The notes under the pieces were generated by a model, which ran no database searches, was not told the origin of the DNA, and saw only the letters and a list, made by a program, of their open reading frames with translations. Made by a program: the position numbers and the translations under genes. From Eopsaltria australis (lineage: Eukaryota; Chordata; Aves; Passeriformes; Petroicidae): 64,000 nucleotides of DNA. Below are positions 1 to 12,720 of this stretch, in pieces; position 1 is the first letter of the stretch, and the number at the start of each line of letters is the position of its first letter. The DNA lies in contig JAVTVJ010011652.1 of NCBI GenBank assembly GCA_034509425.1, forward strand, positions 5,943,501 to 6,007,500, given 5' to 3'.

Positions 1-3000
1 CCCAGCCCTCTGCAGAAGGCATTTGCTCTCTCCTCTCCCCAGAAACTTTTTCCATCAATAATGCTCACAGACTTTTGTCGCAATGCCACAAACATGGCCT
101 CAAGCACTCTGCTAGCAGAGAAAGCACCTACTAACAGCCAATGCATCAGCTACAGCTCAGAACTGTCCAGCAGCATTACATCTTCACCATGCATTTTAAT
201 GTTCTCTACCCTAAACAATAATGCTACCTCTGAAGGCGGAAGACAGTTCAGAATCCAAGACTTGCAAACCTCAGCTGCTCTGGCATCTCCAGCTCCAGCT
301 TTTAATAGAGTCCAGCAAGCCATTCTCCCCAGAGAAGCTAATGCAAGGAAAAATACTTGCTGGTAGTGGCAGTTCAATCTGCAGCATTTTTGCTAAGGAG
401 CAGAAGATCTAGAAAGTTAGCTACAAAGGGTTTTCAGAGACTTTGACTTTCAACTCCCTTTTGGATATTAAGTTTAAAGACTCCCACAGTATCTAGGCCA
501 TTTCATTTATTTCTTCTGAGTGCTGGATTTGCCTACACAAAGCATACAGGCTGATGCTCCAGAACACAGCAAGAGGGAGTGGAGGAAAGTGCTTTGCAGC
601 AATTGGCCCCCCTTGTGTGATCAAAGCTAAATAACTCAGCACAAGAGCATGGTTTCTGGGCTGTATCTTGGTAAGCAATTACTCACACAAAAATAGCACT
701 TCAAGACCCAGATAAGATAAAACTTCTGGATTGTCAGGTCTTTTGTTAAGAACGTTGCCAAACACTGCCCCCAGAAGGTCCTGCAACCTGGAAAAAATGA
801 TGGACAATCTCCATTTTACAAGTTGAGAACTAAACTTATGAGAGATCCCAGACTCTGCCAGGGAAAACCAGTGCACAAAGTTCAATCTTAAATAAGTGTG
901 GCAACACCCCAAAGGATAAAAACTGATTCTGGAATCATTGTGTTCAACAAAGTTGTTTTCACAAATAATTGCAGCTTCTTTGCAAGCCACCTCTGCTTTA
1001 CACTAAGCAACTTTCCTGGGGCCTGAGACACCAGATTCACACAGTTCCAACTCCTATTCAAGCACTTGGCAGCCACTGAAATTAAATGGCATCAGGCACC
1101 TAAATCTTCCCCTTGAAGGTGTGAGCCTAGTGTCTTGCTCTGTGGCACAAAGGAAGTCTTGGCAAAACCAGGTTTTAGAGGAAAATCTTCTTTGTCTCTC
1201 CTTAATAAAACCAGTCCTGAAACCTAATAAAAAGTTGATCCCTCCTCTTTATCACTTGTATTGCAGTTCCTCTCCAAATAATACACTCAGACTGAGCAGC
1301 TCTTACCATTTATAAAAATTCTGAGCAGACCAGCAGGTTATTCTGATGCTGGTGCTAGTGTTACACTCCGAAACACCCCAACAGCACAGACTTCACAGTC
1401 CTCAGCAAACTTCACAGCAAACTCAAACTGACCCACTCTGTAGACAATTTGACACTATATTTACCTTATCCACCCACTTCAAGATCAGGACTCTCTTGGT
1501 CTCCTGTTTCTCCTTCTCTTGAGGTAGAAAGATGCAGTTTTACAAATCTTTGCCGTCTAAAAGCTTGATAGAGCAAAGATGACCATGCCATCCAACTGAG
1601 ACTTGCTTTTTTTTGATTGATATTGCACAAACAATTGTCCATGTTGAAGTCTGGCCAGTACCAAGAACCCACTGCTAACAACCATGGCACATTTCATGTC
1701 TGCTGAGATGATGTTAAGGCCAGCCAAGTAACACAGCCCTTTTATTTGGAATTTAAAAGAATAAGAAATGGGACATAAGTGCCACAACACACACAGTAAG
1801 CCCAGGGTTCATCATGGTACAAAGGATTTCAGGTAGATATGTGTGTTAAGACCACAGCAAAGACACATGCTCTAAACCACAGTCTTGGCAATGGGTCCAA
1901 AAGAGGAAATCTTCAGCATCCAAAGTCACTGTTGACTTAAAAATGGAAGTCTCCTTCTCATAATTGCCACCACTTTCTCCTGGTTTCATCTAGCATTTCC
2001 TCTGCACCATCTTAGAAAATAATTAGCCTTAACCCAGATTAAGACATAGAATCAAAGCAGGAACTTCTCAGCTTTGATATCCACACTTGTATGCTAAATT
2101 GGGAGGGCTTGATTTTACAAAGCAACTTCACCACCCGTAGGCAGGTCAGTATCACAGCACACACCACGCCAAGTGCACGAGCAAGTGGTTTTGTGCAAAT
2201 GTTTTCATCTGATGGTCCTCTGTCATATGCAATCAGCTGGTTTTGCTCATGTAACTGCAGCAAATATACCTCACACATCAGTGAAAACTGACCCCATTAA
2301 ATGGTCAGTATATTCAGAACAACTCCAGGCTTTAAAAAAGAGCTGGTTAATTTTCCTGTCAATAATTGCAGCAGTAAGATAACAGTAATCAAATCCCATG
2401 CTTCAGAGTGCGAGTTTACTGCCTTCAGGGTCAGAAAGATACCTACTTCTTTGCCTCTGGATATCACTGAAGAACTACCATAGAGGATTATATGACTCAA
2501 ACATAACACCCATTTACTGCTCAGTGCCATAAGCAGGAGAGTGCATTTAACAGGTAAAACAATCCAGTACAGCCAAATCTCTGCCACAACTTATTAACAT
2601 CAACTTTTACTTGCTACTATCCCACTGTCTCCATCCTTCTCTGTAGCATTCTGTTCTGCAGAAGGTCAAATTTTGTTTTCCTAGCTGCTCTCCAACAAAA
2701 GCATGCAGAATTACCTAAGGGCACTTCAAACACGCTTTGATAGTTTTTTGTTTTAATTGGGCCAGCTATCTATTATCAACATTAACACTGAGAGAATATT
2801 GAAAACTACAGCTAAAACACTGATTAGCTGCTGTTCAGGTCCTTAATTCCCTAGGAATAGCCAATAGACAGGCATTTCCAGCTTCCCTGCTGTGCCCCAA
2901 TGCAACAGAAGAGCTAGGCAAAGGGAAATTAAGCAATTAATTTGTTCTTTAAAAAAAAAAAAAGGAAAGGGGAAAAAACAGTTGAGTAAATCACGTAGTA

Positions 3001-3399
3001 CATTGGAAAACTAGCAGCAGTGGCCAAAAGACAGGCGCAGCAGAAGCATCCCCTCTCTCCTGAAGCTGTGTGTTGCCCTCTGCTGTTCTCTGGCTCCTGA
3101 CACAGCTCAGTCAGTGCTCCTAACTCAGGACCTTCTGTCCTCACTCATTGCCAGCCCCAAGCTCCAGCACAGTTCAGCCAAGATTGCACATATCCCTCTC
3201 TCATGTACCTGTAAAAGCAATACAGTCTGGCACAGTGTTCCTAGTTTAATTTGCCACAATATTGGTAGACTTTGAAATACTTGCCCTGCCTTGCAAGACT
3301 CCCAAGGATTGCTTGTTTGTGGAGTGCTTGGACACTGCAGCAAGGGAGACAAACAACTCTTGATAATTAACATAAGTGGAACCTTCTTCATGGGCACAA

Positions 3400-3540
3400 A
3401 ATCAGCTCAGGCTGCGTTAGCTGTCATGCATAATCAGCTGGCTTTCCTCAATGAGGGGGCCCTGTGCTGTCCTGGTATCATGTTAATTAGTGACAAATAT
3501 GCTATTGGGGAAAGTCTGCTTCCAATTGCAGGAAAAGCAG
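3400..3540. promoter_or_regulatory. Motif-bearing intronic patch
   Basis: Contains ATGCATAATCAGCTG (octamer-like plus E-box, E-box at 3435-3440), the homeodomain core TTAATTAG (3483-3490) and an inverted CCAAT (ATTGG near 3503). Candidate regulatory element by motif content only. Confidence 0.25.
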
Positions 3541-3690
3541 AGGACAGGTTGCAACACAGCTAAGAGGACAAGCCCAAGGATGCGCTTTGTTGTTTGCTCA
3601 AGCTTAAAACAGCAACCAAGGTAAAATGGTCAATGCCAAACCCCTTTAGTCAGACATCATGAAAATGTCCCCATGCAAAAAGCTGGTGGT

Positions 3691-3724
3691 TTATTATTGA
3701 CACAATTTTATTATTGACACAATT
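3691..3724. repeat. Perfect 17-bp tandem duplication
   Basis: The unit TTATTATTGACACAATT occurs twice head to tail (3691-3707 and 3708-3724) with no mismatch, so the duplication is probably recent. It continues into CACACACC-rich sequence about 25 bases on. Confidence 0.9.
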
Positions 3725-6700
3725 GACCTTGCAATAAAACACACACCTTTAGAATAACCTAAGAGAATGCTAGAGATGTTGAAGAAAATTGGCCCTACCT
3801 CAGCTCCCCAGATGCTCTTTTCCGTAGTTTTAAGATCAGGAAACCTGGCAGCTCACCCCACTTTTGATTTTTCACTGATCTGTGCAAATACCAGCATGAC
3901 ACAAAGTATTTTTGTCACAGTGTCTCCTCATCTATAACCCAGTGATCATGACAGTAACAGCTGGTTCTGGACACCTGCAGAGAGATAGGAGGCTTAAGGC
4001 AGGAGTCAGGCTACAATATTTTTAGTGCTATTCAGGAAATAGAGACATTGACAGTTATTTTCAAGCAAGTTTAGACACAAATATGAGGAAAATAATGAAT
4101 GACTCTCAGCCCACTTTTTTAGAGAGACCAGTTTTCTGTTCCAGACCAAACTCTCAGTCTGACCCCAAACAGTCTCTAAACATGACCTGGCTCCTGGTGA
4201 AACAGAGATATTTATTCTAGACCCATTGGTACAGTGGAAGGGTGAAAGCCTACTGTGAGATGACCAAAGGACTGTGCAACCACAAAGCCAGAAAAACACT
4301 CAGAGCAATAGACTGCAGCCAGGACACAAGGAAAAACATGCCCCAGTCTAGGCCAGCGTTAGCACATGGAGAGATCCTAATCAAGAAGCTTCTAGATTTG
4401 TGTAATCCTCACAAAGGGAATAAACTGTCACCCTTTCACCATGACCACTCTGCTGGAGTACATGGGGGCTGCTGCTCACTTCCCTGCTAACAATGTGAGA
4501 AAATGAAGTTTGAAACAGTGGAAAGGAGAAAAGAATGCTGCAGTTAAATGAGCAGGCATGACAGACTACAAAAAACAGCAGCACGAGGTTGCTCTCACCT
4601 TAATAAAGACATTCTGATTCTACTTGCTCACTGCCATCAAGATAACCACACTCACCCATTGCACAACCTCCTCCACTCTCCAATCTTCACCACACTCAAC
4701 CTGCCAGTGTCCACAGAGAAACAGCCATGCATTCATAGCTCAGAGAACTTCCAATTATGCAAAGAAAACACCTCAGGGCATGAGTCTGAATTAAGATTAT
4801 ATCCATTGCTTAATAACAATGACAAATTCATTCTGTCCCCAGAAAAATACTTAGATGCATACAAAAAGAGATAGAAGGAGGGAATGATGGATCTTCAGTA
4901 TTAGCAAACACAGAAGCAGCAGTCACAGGACTTTCTTGGAGCACTTACCTTGGTGGTAAGGAAATGTAGATAGTAATCAACAAGTGGAAAAATTCTCATT
5001 ACCACCAGCAGGTTCTAGTTGGCCCTTTAAACACAGACCAAAACTGAATCAACCAGGAAGATTAGACACAAAAGAGATTTCTTTTACTGGAAGGACCAGC
5101 TGTTCTCATACCAGAAATCTGTGCATGCAGCACCTCTTCTCAGGAAAGGCCAGGCTGTCCTGATCTTAGAGTCCAGTTCTCCTAATATCTTCCTATGATA
5201 AAAGCTCTGAACAGCAAGGCATTGAACTACACCTGCAACTATAAATTCTCAGCTTACAAAAGCCCTAAAACTCAGCAGTGCTCATTGAAAGGATTCCTTG
5301 TGCTGTCTGGTGCACAGACACCTTTCAGCTGCTGGACAGTTCCCACATTCACCGATGTGCCGCTGAACCACCTCAGCCTGGACACAGCTCAGTAAAAGAC
5401 CACGAGGGATGAAGAAGGCAGGTCACTCCTCTCCATCTACCACCCCACAGTAGAGCAGGAGGGCAGGAAGCAGATCCCTCTGTGATTTTCCATGAGAACT
5501 CCAGAAGGGGTAGCAGAAAAGCAGGACATCAAGGTACAACAGCAGGAGCCAGCTCATTAACCCTCCACCACTCAGATCTGGGATAACCTGGAGTTCAAGA
5601 GTTCTTCTGTGGTCTGTTAGAGCACAGCTTGGAGCGCTTCCTCCTACAGCTCCTTATCTCCTGTCCCACCTTTCAATGATTCTCTTAGGATCATTCAAAG
5701 TCAAAAAGGGGAAGAACTCAGTCCAGCAGCTTTGGATTGCAAAAGTTCACCAGCTCATTCTCACACTTCATAGGTAGAGCTACCATCCATCTGGTTATTG
5801 TACCATGCACTGCAGCTTGTGAGATGTCACTCAGCATCCTTTCCTCCTGCTGCCTGTCACCAAGGAGAAAGGCAGCTGGGATTTGACACAACACTTCCTC
5901 ATCCTTCAGCACACTCAAGTATCCTGATGCATTGAGCCTCATATTGTTCACATCAAACGCTTATGAAGCTTTTCTTCTCTCACCTTCAGTATTGATATCA
6001 AAATTCACAAGCAAATGTATCTTGTTTTACAGGTGGTAAAGCAGATAACAAAATGCATGGGTGAAACGAGTACCATATTGTCAGAGGATTCACATACTTG
6101 GACAATTACAGGTTGAAGGAGTGAAATGATGGTGATAGAACTGCAATTTTTATCAGCCTCTGGTGCCAGCAGACACAATAATTATTTCTTTGTTCATTAT
6201 TGCATGAAATTAGGGAAACCAACCAGAACTCAAGGCTGGGAGACATCCATCTAAGCTAAACTACACCATCTACACTCCTTCTCCAAACTACACAAAATTT
6301 AAAATACACAAAAAAATACTCCAAAACAAATCCCAACTGCATGAACCAAACCACAGAAGAAGTAGTCTGCATAAAGATCAAGAAGAGAGTCAGCAGGCTT
6401 CATTCTAGTGGATTCAAAAGCTTTAGGGAGCAAAGTTCACTGGGATCACAGACCTGAAAGCCTGTACTGGAATTTCAGCTGGAAGGGTCTTGCCAGCACC
6501 ACCTGACACATCCTTCAAATGGCTTTAGTTCAGTGGGAGGCGAGAAGGCAAGGGAGGAGGGGAAAAGAAAACTTTAATGAAATTAACATTTAATTTCACT
6601 ATGAAAATATTTTTCATTAAGTTTTCAGAGACTACTAATTTGGGGGTTTTTTTTGCTTATGAGAAATGAAAGCAAGCTAAATTATTTCCTAATTGCTTCA

Positions 6701-8185
6701 TACTCTGCTTACTTTTTAAGTGGATTTGTTTTCTAAATAATTATCAGGAATAGAAGTTGTTTTCAAAACTGAAACTGCCACCAAAAGACATTTTCATTTT
6801 GATAAAAATGTATCTTCTTCTCTCCTTTCCCTAATGAAACATCTAATTCAACTTTCTGGTTTGACCGTTGTAGCATACAGATGAATAAAATAAAATTAAT
6901 TGTTATTTTAGAGCTGCCTTCTGTTGACTCATATTATTTAGAACACTTCTGGTTTCTCTTTGCTTCAGATTCCACCTGTTACAAACATTCCACAGATTCA
7001 TTCCACTATTTTGGCTTATCTTTTATCAGGGCTCAAGGAACCCATCTGAGGCCAGGCTTCCAGGGCAAGCTCCAGCAGCAGTGTTTCAGTGCGGAGATCC
7101 TCACTCAGCAGAGCAGATGGGTCTTTCCAAGCTGCTGCACTGCTGACACTTCACAAATGTCATCTCCAGGCCTGTGCAGCTTTGGATGGCAGGGCAGGCA
7201 TGACAGAGCAGTACTAGAGAGCACACATGTGCACAAGAGAAAAAAAATCACTTGCAGCAGAGATTAATCAGGGAGGTGGGATTATAAAATGCCACAACTG
7301 CTGACATCTGAAGTGCTGAGGAATATCTGCAAGCCTCTGCAACTCCTGGCTATGACAATTTCCTTGACATTCCGCCAGTAGCAGCTTACTGACTGGTGCT
7401 GATCACTGTCACTGCTCTGTTCTCCAACACGGGAAAAACACAAGCCACACAAAGCAAAGCTGCACAGATACAGTGTGTTTCTGTGTCATTGCCTCTCTCC
7501 TATACTGCACTGACACTGTACTGTCTGACCACCTTCTCTTCATTCTACTCTGACTAACCCTTACTTACACCTCCAAATGTTACATTTTCATAATTATCTC
7601 CTTTAACCCACCAGAGTGTGGGGGCAGGTAGGTGATTGAATCACTTAGAAAGCATTACTAATGCCAAGAGATGGGGGTACCAAGAACTGGACAGTCAGCT
7701 TTATCTCTGTGAATTAGGCACTATTAGACCTGGCTATATTATTATGTGGATATTATTCAAAAAACAACAGCTTGGTGTTAAATTGGCAGATAAAAAGGAA
7801 CAAATAATGTGCATCCAGTAAGTGCAGGTAAAAATATGCAGGAGAAATTCAGACTAAGTGCAGATACTCCAATACTGTCTGTCCCTTTCCACAGGCATGA
7901 GTGTTTGAAGTGCTGCTTCTCTAGGCAGGGAATTTCAGCCCACAGAAGAAACCTGCTCACACACAGAATTGGCTGCTAGAGCCAGCCAGCACCCTGTGGC
8001 TGGAGCCACTCACCTCCTGGAACCTCACACCCACAATTAACCAAAAGTTCCACTATTAGAAGCAGCAAGGGCAGCTTTAAGTACCAAAGGATCTCCCACT
8101 ACACCTGAACAAGAACAGCAGGGAGACAGCAAGTCCCGATCACACCACTCAAGACCAACTCTGCTGACATCCCCAGGACTACAAA

Positions 8186-8240
8186 GGATGGATGGATGGA
8201 TGGATGGATGGATGGATGGATGGATGGATGGATGGATGGA
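8186..8240. repeat. (GGAT)n microsatellite
   Basis: A perfect tetranucleotide run of about 13.75 copies over 55 bases. On the minus strand it reads as a His-Pro-Ser-Ile repeat in a spurious frame. It is likely polymorphic. Confidence 0.95.
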
Positions 8241-11200
8241 GCAACAGCAGCACCTATCTCATGTGATACCCAGTACACACCTGAATTTGGGCAGATGAGA
8301 CAAGTAAACATCACCTCTCAGTTCTAGACCCTCCAGTCAGCTCAACAACAACCTTGCACTGAACTCTTCTACTAAAGGTCACCTGTTTCCAGCTCCCAGG
8401 TAAAGTCATGAGTACTTTTCTAGTCACTTGTTGAGAAAGTAGCATCACAGACCTGTAATTCTCCCTGGCTTTGTTGTATTCCAGGCAAATACAGCAGCAA
8501 CAAGAAGCCAGGACAAAGTGCTCCTTGGCTTAACTCACTACTGACAGCTCTGGGGCTACAGTGCCAAGATACAGGCATATAACACCTGTGGAGAAAACTG
8601 GGCATTCTTCTCACTTACAGGTCTACAGCATTACACTGAAAGGTAGTTTCTTTTTGGAAATAAACAGTTTTAAAAGTATTGATGTTGTAATGTTTATTTT
8701 CTTCCATTCATTTATAGAAAACTGCTTTTATTTGTGGCCCTTCTATAAACTGGGGCAGGGGGAAAGGATGCACAAGGGAAATACTTTGCTTCAAAAACTA
8801 TTTTTGCCCTCAAATAAGGGGGACATCCATAAAGGAGAGAAGTTAGGAATCTAGAGGGAAGTCTGCTATAGACAAAGGGACTGAATCTTGTGTGTGGAAA
8901 CCAGACGTCTACATCCCAATAGAGATAAAAGAAAAAAAAAAAGAAAAAAGAAACAAACCTTATTTATCACTCAAAAAAAGGTCAGTGTTAGCCCTTCAGG
9001 CAAAGCTGCAGGTGTTATTTCCATATGCTTCATGTACCCTGAACTCCAGCTCTGGAAGCTTTCAACCTTTCGTATGAGAGCAAAGAGAATCCATGAATAT
9101 TTCATGTGTTGCCTTTGCTTACCTGCAAGTTCCTTGGAAACTATTAAAGTGCAAGCGTAATAATGTCATCATTTACTTGTCATCTTCCACCTGCTCTTTG
9201 CAAAGAAAATAAGAAAAGAATACCTGCACTCCCATCCAAAGCCAGCACAAACACTGTGCCCTATTCATTGAAAGACAAATTGAAGGTTCATCTGGAGAGA
9301 GGTGGGCTAAAGGGGCAAGCATCCCAAATCACCTTCTGGATGTCCAGGAAAGTTTTTACAATTATCATTCTCTTCTGAAGAGTAGATAGTTTTCAGCCAC
9401 AAGTAGTGCTATTTCAATCTTCATCGCCATCTCCTGAAGCAAGCAGCTGTTTCTTAAGTTTCCAGGAATACTGTTCACCCAAAACTACCTTCAAAGCTGA
9501 CACATGGAATTATCCAAAAGCACCACTTGCACCTTCCACAGCTTAAAATACAACCTGTTCTGGAGTGAAAGGAAGCTGCTGTTTACACACAGCAGCAGCA
9601 TGATCAGCTGACAACTGTTGGAGGACTGGACTATTGCCAGGTAAATTCATCCTAAAAAAATATGGTGCCCAAAAAGCAACCAAGTGTCCCACATCTTTTT
9701 TCTAGAAACACACATATGGCAAGGATCTCCTGTGTGTCAAAGCCTTTCAAAAGTGTCAGCAGCAGCTACCTCTCTTTAATAAAATGCCCCATTTCCTCCC
9801 TAGTACCTCTGAGACGGCCATTACCCAGCCTCATTGCTACACACAGAAGCCTTTTTTTCCATTTTACCTTCAGCTCATTCACTAAGTTAACAGCTGATTG
9901 TTCCTGAACCAACACTGCCCTCCGTTTTCATTAGCCCTTCTCCCTCCCTCGTATTTGTGACCTTAATGCATTTAGAGAGAACAGGCACTTCCCATCTATG
10001 TCATCCTTTCCACCAGTTTTACAAGCTTTTAGTCTCCACTCGTGAGAGGGCATCTCTTTTCTCCAGTCATCTTACCAGCCCATCTCTGCCTGTCTTGTTT
10101 CATTTTCAATTCTTCTTCCTTGAACATGGCTGACAAGAATTATACATCGTTTTCTAGATGAGATCTTCCTAGTGCTCATAAATTATTGACAGGGGTTAGT
10201 TTTGCAAAAGGGAACAGACTTGCTCAAGCATTCAACCCCAGCTCTCAAGCATTCAACAGCAGTGAAGACACCTCCTTACCTGTGCATTCCATAATGCCAG
10301 GAGGATGCTTGAATGAGGCTGGAAAGCAGCACTGACAGCAGCACTGGACTGGCCAAGCCATAAAAGTGCTTGTATTAGTCAGGCTACAGACCCCTATATA
10401 GGAAAACAAATCATCCAAACCAGTGATGGCACTGTAAGTTATTTCCTTCCCCATGCACACACACATCATAATATCAGAAATCACCTTCACTCCCCAGGCA
10501 GGATTGCCTGTCCTGCCAAGAGGAAGGGACTGGACCAGACCTCAAACAAAATCAGATGCCTACATCCCAGGCTTTCTTCTGCAAGCAAGTCTTGTCAAAC
10601 TGAATAATACAGTGGTTAAACCACAGCTGCACATCTGAGTCATGCTGGATATCTCAGAGACCTCTGAGAGCTGCTGAGCTCCAGCACAACTGTGGCCCTT
10701 TCCAGACATTACTTTGCCCCATTGTCAGAGCAGACTGTGTTTGCTTCCCAACTTGTACACACTGGTTCCAATAACCTGGTCCTAATGAGAGAAAAATCTG
10801 TTTCTCTGGGTAATGTCATGGCTTAACAATTCAAATTAAGGTTCCTCAGCTCCTTCAGGAACGAATGAAATACAGCCCTAACTAAGAAGATTTAATAAAG
10901 GACAAATGTAACATGCAAGCCTAAATCTCTCTTTTGTAACCCAGAAAACAGGATCAATATTCTGCAAGGAGAATTCAATATATAGGAAGCTCAGATATAC
11001 TCCAGAGATTTGTCCCAAGAGTCAGACTTCTCCAAAAGTAAATGATTGCTATGACTTTCCACCAACGTAGTTTAAGACAGGGGAAATCTCTCAAGAAATC
11101 AGTGATTTAAAACAAAATATGCCTCAAAGCCTTGTCCCTCCCACTTGCTCTCCTTTTCCAGACACTCCTGAAAGCAAAAGGATGAGAATAAAATTTATCC

Positions 11201-12419
11201 CGAAATAGAAAATACCCAAGATGTATAAAAATACACCCTTACAAATACACACACAAAAACTTGGCTAAAATTAAAGGTTCTAATTCCAGCTGAGAAAAAA
11301 AGGAAAAAAACTAAAATGAAAGGGGAAAAGGAGCTAATTTCTTAACAAAACTAAATATTTGACAAGAGACCTGGAGAATTGAAAGTGCAATAGTCAAGTT
11401 TCCCCAGGTCCTCCACAAAGCCCACTCTAGCAAAACATTTTGGGCCACTGCTGATGTTTCAAAGTTCAGCAGATCCTGGAAACTCGGTTTTCTTGCAACT
11501 AAGAGGACTATCACAGCAACTGCAGCCAACTGGCTGGCAATACAGAGACTCAGTAAAACTGGGGGTTTTAAGATTTTAAAATTCAGCATCCCCATAGAGT
11601 AAATGAATATAGGCCTTGTCAGGTGGCTGATGGCTTCCCTCAACCTGCCATTTTTTTTGTTTTCCATAATGCACCACTGGTTCTTTCTTAGCACACAGTA
11701 ACACCTTACCTGCCTCTCACACAGCCTTTCCTACAGCACCAGGAGAAACCTGGAAACACTGCCATAGCCTCTTCACAAACATATGCACTGCATTTATCTG
11801 CCAAGGAGGCAGTGTGTGGCAGCATGTACTGCCTCAAGCTAAACGTCCTTGGGTTTGTAAAGACTTCACAGATAGTGCAAAAAGGGCCTTTTAAAGGGAG
11901 CCACAAAAACCAGAGCACAGACTTGGGGTCTAAGGTAGCAACTCCCACATATGGGTTGTGTTTCCTCGGTGCATGCTCCTAAAGGGGGGAAGCCACCCCT
12001 CAGTTCCACCTTTCAATGGTGTAATTTGACTTTGAGAATTTTTGGCAGCCAAATTCCCACCATCTTTCTGGCTGCTGACAACAAAAAAAAGCAAAGAACT
12101 TCTCAGCTCTACAGGCCCCAAGCTCCTGACCCCCAAAGCAGAGCAGAGAGTGCAGCTCACACCTTACATGGGCTATCTCCTGGCACAGCACAGCCCCAGA
12201 AAGCCACACAAACCTTCACCATCACATTAAAATGCCACTGGCAGGTTATAGCATGACATACAGATCTAAAGCATCATGCTCCTGGGCCTGTAAGCAACGC
12301 AGGATAAAGAAGAATCTTCCCTGCAGCGTGTATTACCACACTGATGCCAAGAATTTTTCTGAAGCATCTGGTATTTGTCAAGGTATGGGACTGCACACTT
12401 CATTCCTCTGATACCCCAC

Positions 12420-12720
12420 CACAGGCCCCAGCGCGATACCTCAGTTTGCAAGGCATGAATCACTCAGAGGAGGCAGGGGATGCTCTCACAAGGATTAGCA
12501 GAGCACGGCTTTGCCTCCAGGAGAGGGCACCAGCGCTGTATCCTCACCAGGCAGGGAGCTGCTTTCTCCCGGCCACACGAGCAGCAAAGGGCTCAGCCAC
12601 ACGAACGCACCCGGGTGACAAGGCTGCCGCTGATAGATGAGGTGAGCAGAATCCATCTTCTTCCCACTGCTATATTAGCTCTGCACAGCTCACAGGAGCA
12701 CACAGCGCGTTGTCGCATCA
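12420..12720. other. Mild CpG cluster in intron 1
   Basis: About 13 CpG in 300 bases, above the intron background but below island level by my estimate (observed/expected near 0.5). It includes the 10-base palindrome CACCCGGGTG at 12608-12617. It might be a weak regulatory element or chance. Confidence 0.3.

Noticed and set aside
8099..8314. Protein with His-Pro-Ser-Ile repeats
   Set aside because: It is the translation of the (GGAT)n microsatellite.
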